Assembly (NCBI GenBank): GCA_030044455.1
Contig: JASHVU010000491.1
Location: 1-9,017, forward strand
Length of the DNA: 9,017 nt
Direction: 5' to 3'
Source of the DNA: Acidobacteriaceae bacterium
GTDB lineage: Bacteria > Acidobacteriota > Terriglobia > Terriglobales > Acidobacteriaceae
Positions 6,192 through 9,017 of this stretch are shown here, one piece after another. Below the pieces are notes generated by a model. It ran no database searches. It saw nothing but the letters and a program-made list of their open reading frames with translations, and had not been told where the DNA came from. Every line of letters begins with the position of its first letter. Positions within the stretch are counted from its first letter, which is position 1. Both the position numbers and the translations under genes were made by a program.

Positions 6192-6581
6192 ATGCTTATT
6201 AACGGAATTATCAATCCGGCCATCAACTCTCTCTTAAGTCGCGTTCGCCATACGGACTTGCTGATTGTGTCAGATTGGGGTTTTCCCAGCATGGCTGGAG
6301 TGGAAACGATCGATATCTCGCTCGTAGCTGGAACTCCACGAGTTCTAGATGTTCTGCGCGCGATACGCGTGAACTTCAACTGCGCCAAAGGGGTAATGGC
6401 CGCGGAGTTTCGAGAGACCAGCTCAGCGGAAACACTCCATTGCTATGAGAATGCGTTAGAAGGCATCTCGATCGCATGGGAACCTCACACATCATTGAAG
6501 TCGCGCGCCAAAGCGGCGGTCGGCATTATTCGCACCGGTGATACGACTCGCTTTGGAAACATCCTCCTCGAATCTACCTAG
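6192..6581 (+). CDS. RbsD/FucU-family sugar mutarotase (pyranase)
   Basis: A cytoplasmic enzyme that interconverts sugar anomers or ring forms; family members form rings of eight or ten subunits. The 129-aa length fits RbsD (about 131-139). RHTDLLIVSDWGFP (19-32) carries the catalytic H20 and D28. H99 and K103 (WEPHTSLK) and N123 match the ribose-site residues His98, Lys102 and Asn122 of B. subtilis RbsD. The position of Tyr120 is F121 (TRFGNILL). The N-terminal half resembles RbsD, whereas the FGNILL ending is closer to FucU YGNILL. No ribokinase or rbsABC genes are near, so ribose is unlikely to be the substrate. A role in feeding the right anomer to the neighbouring dehydrogenase is inferred. 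Start ATG 6192 has GGAG at 6177-6180, 11 nt away, which is a rather long spacing. Its TAG overlaps a minus-strand stop at CTAG. Confidence 0.88.
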   Translation: MLINGIINPAINSLLSRVRHTDLLIVSDWGFPSMAGVETIDISLVAGTPRVLDVLRAIRVNFNCAKGVMAAEFRETSSAETLHCYENALEGISIAWEPHTSLKSRAKAAVGIIRTGDTTRFGNILLEST

Positions 6582-6776
6582 CCGGTGATAAGAGAAACCA
6601 TTTCGGGGTCGCGTAGCGCTCCGGTGTAGATCGCAGCACCCTTTACTGACCGCGCCAGTTTCACAGTCGAGTTGTCCCTGAATACCGTTTGATCCATCTC
6701 AAGCCCCTTTGAAGCGTAAAACTTAGTCAGCAGACCACTGTCAATAGAAGTCGGGCATGCACGGACGATGCACAGG
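6582..6776. other. Convergent gap with an unassigned 39-residue minus-strand ORF
   Basis: 195 bp between the ends of the mutarotase and lactonase genes. No clear intrinsic terminator is visible, although two convergent transcripts end here. On the minus strand ATG 6697 opens a 39-residue frame (MDQTVFRDNSTVKLARSVKG...) ending at 6578, with AAAGGGG about 6 nt upstream of the ATG as a possible SD. Its composition is protein-like but I recognise no family. It could be a small gene after the lactonase, the remnant of a lost gene's C-terminus, or chance. Confidence 0.3.
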
Positions 6777-7685
6777 TTAAATCTTGTTTTGAACAGTTCG
6801 AGTCGGCAGAATCTGAAAGCGGTTGGTTGGGATACCGCCGATATCAGTTTCCAGTGCGAAGACGCTGCCAGAGAACTGGTCGGCAGATCGCGCACTTGTG
6901 ATGTAGAGTGTCATATGATCGGAGCCACCAAATGTGCACGTGGTTGGGTTCAACGTGGGAAGAGACACGACCCGATCGACATGACCATCAGGAGCTACCC
7001 GAATCACACATCCGCCACCATAGCGCGCATTCCAAAGGTAACCTTGTTTGTCAATGACGGATCCGTCTGGGAGACCTCGTGGATAGGCTAAGAGGAATGC
7101 ATTTTCGCCTGAGATGGTTCCTGTCCGTTCATCGTAGGCGTACGAATATATTGTATTGGCCGGAGAATCGGCAAAATAGAACGTCTTGCGATTGGGGCTC
7201 CACGCTATGGTGTTCGAAATCCCGATATTCTCTTTCCATTTTGAGACAATTCCGTCCGGGTCAATCCGATAGAGAATCCCCTCGGTGAAATCCACGTCAA
7301 GATTTTCTCCTTGAGAGCCGACATTGTTGCGCATGGTTCCTACCCAAAGCGAACCACGTGGATCGATCCTGGCGTCGTTGAAGCGCATGTCGGACGCGGT
7401 TTCTAAGCTATAGAGTCTCCGCATTTTCGGGTGCGTGCGTGGCGACCAGAAGCTAATGTTCGATCCTAGAACAAGAAGAAGAAGCTCAGGATCTGTCGTT
7501 AGGTTGACGGCCGTCACGGGCTCATCAAAGCTCCACGTCTCCGTCGTCTGACATCTTGGATCATAGCGATGGACCAGGAATCGATTGATGTCGGTCCAAT
7601 ACAATACGTTTTGCACGGGATGCCAGACTGCACCTTCGCCGCAGATATCTCCAGCCGGGACTATGCATTGGATCTCATCACCCAT
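6777..7685 (-). CDS. SMP-30/gluconolactonase/LRE-family sugar lactonase
   Basis: A cytoplasmic metal-dependent six-bladed propeller enzyme that hydrolyses aldonolactones to aldonic acids. The 302-aa length is typical. The metal ligands are all visible: E17 in GEGAVWHP, N158 in GISNTIAWSP and D207 in GLPDGSVID, with substrate-side N103 and D104 in RFNDARIDPRGSLWVGTM. The ending GSVFALETDIGGIPTNRF is the usual last blade. ATG 7685 is chosen because AAGGAGATCAAG directly precedes it. The same frame extends upstream to 7859, but that would overlap the transporter gene and add an unfamily-like N-terminus. It follows the FucP-like gene by 58 bp on the same strand, so the two are probably co-transcribed. 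It would open the lactone made by a C1 sugar dehydrogenase. The exact sugar (fuconate, xylonate, arabinonate, apionate type) cannot be read from sequence. Confidence 0.92.
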   Translation of the reverse strand: MGDEIQCIVPAGDICGEGAVWHPVQNVLYWTDINRFLVHRYDPRCQTTETWSFDEPVTAVNLTTDPELLLLVLGSNISFWSPRTHPKMRRLYSLETASDMRFNDARIDPRGSLWVGTMRNNVGSQGENLDVDFTEGILYRIDPDGIVSKWKENIGISNTIAWSPNRKTFYFADSPANTIYSYAYDERTGTISGENAFLLAYPRGLPDGSVIDKQGYLWNARYGGGCVIRVAPDGHVDRVVSLPTLNPTTCTFGGSDHMTLYITSARSADQFSGSVFALETDIGGIPTNRFQILPTRTVQNKI

Positions 7686-7743
7686 CTTGATCTCCTTCCA
7701 TACAAATCTCAGACGCGGCAAGAATGTCCCCGGCTCACAATTG

Positions 7744-8991
7744 TCAACGGCATTCGCGCATGCTCGAGCCCCAGAGGCCGAAGTACGCGATAAAGAGATA
7801 GCAGAAGACTGGAAGTAGAAAGGCTCGTTGGATTCCCAGTGTGTCAGCAAGTGCGCCAATCAGGAATGGAATCACGGCACCACCGACGCAGGCCGTCATC
7901 ATGAGGCCTGAACCCTTGCTCGTTAGGGGGCCGAGGCCGGCAACGCCAAGCGCAAAAATGTTTGGGAACATGATGGAATTAAGAAATCCGCATAGAACAA
8001 GGGTCCAAATCGCGACCGGGCCGCTGCTAGCCATGGATATCACAAGAAGCATTGCAGCGACAACTCCGAAGCCTCCGAGCAGGTGACCCGACTTCACTTT
8101 GGTTAGAACCCATGAGCCCAGGAGCCGCCCCACCATTGCACCAAACCAGTAAAGTGATACCAGGAAAGAGGCGGTCTTTTCACTGCTCATTCCCTGAGAC
8201 TTGAAGTAATTGACGGCGATCGAAGCAAGACCCACTTCGACCCCGACATACAAGAAAATCCCCATAGCGCCCAACAAGGTGTGCCGGCAACTCCAGATAC
8301 TGCGGCGCGGTAACGGATCACTATCCTCTCCCGAGCGATGAGCTTGTGCCTGGCCGATGTTCGGCAGGTGCATAAATGCCACACACAAGCCCAGCAACAA
8401 GAGCACGACCGAGATAAGTAAGTATGGAATGCGAACTGTGCCAGCAATCTGTGCCTTCGAAACCGTCTTGGAGGCAGTTGTCAGGATAAAGGCTCCGGCA
8501 ATGATGGGCGCGAGCGTCGCGCCAATAGAGTTGAAGGCTTGTGCTAGGGTTAGGCGCGTTGGAGCACTACGCTCGGGGCCGAGGATGATGACATATGGAT
8601 TGGCACAGGTTTGCAATGCGGTCACACCTGCGCCCACGATGAAGACCGCAGCAAGAAAGAGCGGGAAGATGACGAACTTTGCGGCAGGAATGAATAATAG
8701 GCAGCCAATTACCTGGATGAATAGCGAAACGACCATGGTCCACTTGTATCCGATCACGTCAATGAGTTTGGAAGTGGGCGCGGAGAAAACAAAGTAAGCA
8801 AGGAAAAATGCTGAATCCGCGAGCATTGCCCACGCGTAATCAAGATCAAAGATTGCTCTCAAGTGGGGCACAAGCGCCATGTTCAACGTGGTGATGAACC
8901 CGAAGATAAAAAACAATGCGGTGATGGCAAGAAATGGGCCGGAATAATTTGGATTGCTTGAAGTTTTCGAAGGCATTAAATGTGTTGCCAT
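7744..8991 (-). CDS. Sugar MFS permease, FucP/GluP-like (FHS family)
   Basis: A 12-helix inner-membrane permease of about 415 aa, slightly shorter than FucP (438). The FHS-family core is clear: FFIFGFITTLNMALVPHL (helix 1), FFLAYFVFSAPTSKLIDVIGYK, and TALQTCANPYVIILGPE then LTLAQAFNSIGA (~124-158). The C-terminal half has ALGVAGLGPLTSKGSGLM. Two acidic residues needed for proton-coupled fucose transport by E. coli FucP are changed: D46 aligns with M38, and E135 with Q127. Gln at the second place is common in GluP/NagP-type relatives; Met at the first is unusual. ATG 8991 is preferred, with GGAG 11 nt upstream; TTG 9000 would sit only 2 nt from that GGAG. Its promoter lies beyond the window. 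Imports the monosaccharide used by this locus (inference). Confidence 0.9.
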   Translation of the reverse strand: MATHLMPSKTSSNPNYSGPFLAITALFFIFGFITTLNMALVPHLRAIFDLDYAWAMLADSAFFLAYFVFSAPTSKLIDVIGYKWTMVVSLFIQVIGCLLFIPAAKFVIFPLFLAAVFIVGAGVTALQTCANPYVIILGPERSAPTRLTLAQAFNSIGATLAPIIAGAFILTTASKTVSKAQIAGTVRIPYLLISVVLLLLGLCVAFMHLPNIGQAQAHRSGEDSDPLPRRSIWSCRHTLLGAMGIFLYVGVEVGLASIAVNYFKSQGMSSEKTASFLVSLYWFGAMVGRLLGSWVLTKVKSGHLLGGFGVVAAMLLVISMASSGPVAIWTLVLCGFLNSIMFPNIFALGVAGLGPLTSKGSGLMMTACVGGAVIPFLIGALADTLGIQRAFLLPVFCYLFIAYFGLWGSSMRECR

Positions 8992-9017
8992 GGGACGCAA
9001 TTCTCCGCATTGTTGAG

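Noticed and set aside
7686..7859. A 58-residue N-terminal extension of the lactonase.
   Set aside because: It would overlap the transporter coding region by over 100 bp and has no family similarity. A strong SD sits right before ATG 7685.
8992..9000. TTG 9000 as the transporter start.
   Set aside because: GGAG is only 2 nt away, too close for a ribosome binding site. ATG 8991 is a better codon and still includes all family motifs.

Overview
The window looks like a carbohydrate-utilisation locus from an Acidobacteriota (Terriglobia-like) genome. The main clue is the gene at the left edge. It encodes an Oar-type TonB-dependent receptor with an N-terminal carboxypeptidase-regulatory-like (Cna B-type) domain, of the kind that is highly expanded in soil Acidobacteriota and is usually found without a SusD partner. 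This assignment rests on gene style only; there is no rRNA or other marker in the window.

Layout. (1) 1-1742, minus: the N-terminal ~580 residues of the TonB-dependent receptor, running off the left edge, with a good SD, a ~195-nt leader and a recognisable promoter. (2) 1980-2714: a long stretch in which I see no gene. (3) 2715-3518, minus: a GntR/FadR-type (FCD) regulator. (4) 3519-3736: a divergent control region with a palindrome and a perfect inverted repeat. (5) 3737-6581, plus: three genes in a row, an SDR dehydrogenase, a secreted DUF4038/GH140-like glycosidase and an RbsD/FucU-type sugar mutarotase. (6) 6582-6776: a short convergent gap. (7) 6777-8991, minus: a FucP-like sugar/H+ symporter followed by an SMP-30/gluconolactonase-type lactonase.

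How the genes may work together (inference). The receptor brings an oligosaccharide or sugar across the outer membrane. The exported glycosidase releases a monosaccharide, the FucP-like permease imports it, the mutarotase equilibrates its anomers, the SDR oxidises it at C1 to a lactone, and the SMP-30 protein opens the lactone to an aldonic acid. This is the upper half of a non-phosphorylative sugar oxidation pathway. The dehydratase and the aldolase or terminal dehydrogenase that would complete it are not in the window. The sugar cannot be read from the sequence; the FucP/FucU-like parts point to a fucose-like or pentose sugar, and the GH140-like enzyme raises apiose or another branched or uncommon sugar.

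The most interesting regulatory signal is an exact 10-bp palindrome, TGATATATCA. I find it only twice, once in front of the receptor gene and once in front of the SDR gene, overlapping the predicted -10 element in the same register both times. It is the best candidate operator for the FCD regulator encoded between the two sites, and would tie receptor and catabolic genes into one regulon. Several enzymes also carry substitutions at usually conserved functional positions: SDR Asn to His, RbsD Tyr to Phe, FucP Asp to Met and Glu to Gln, FCD Asp to His.
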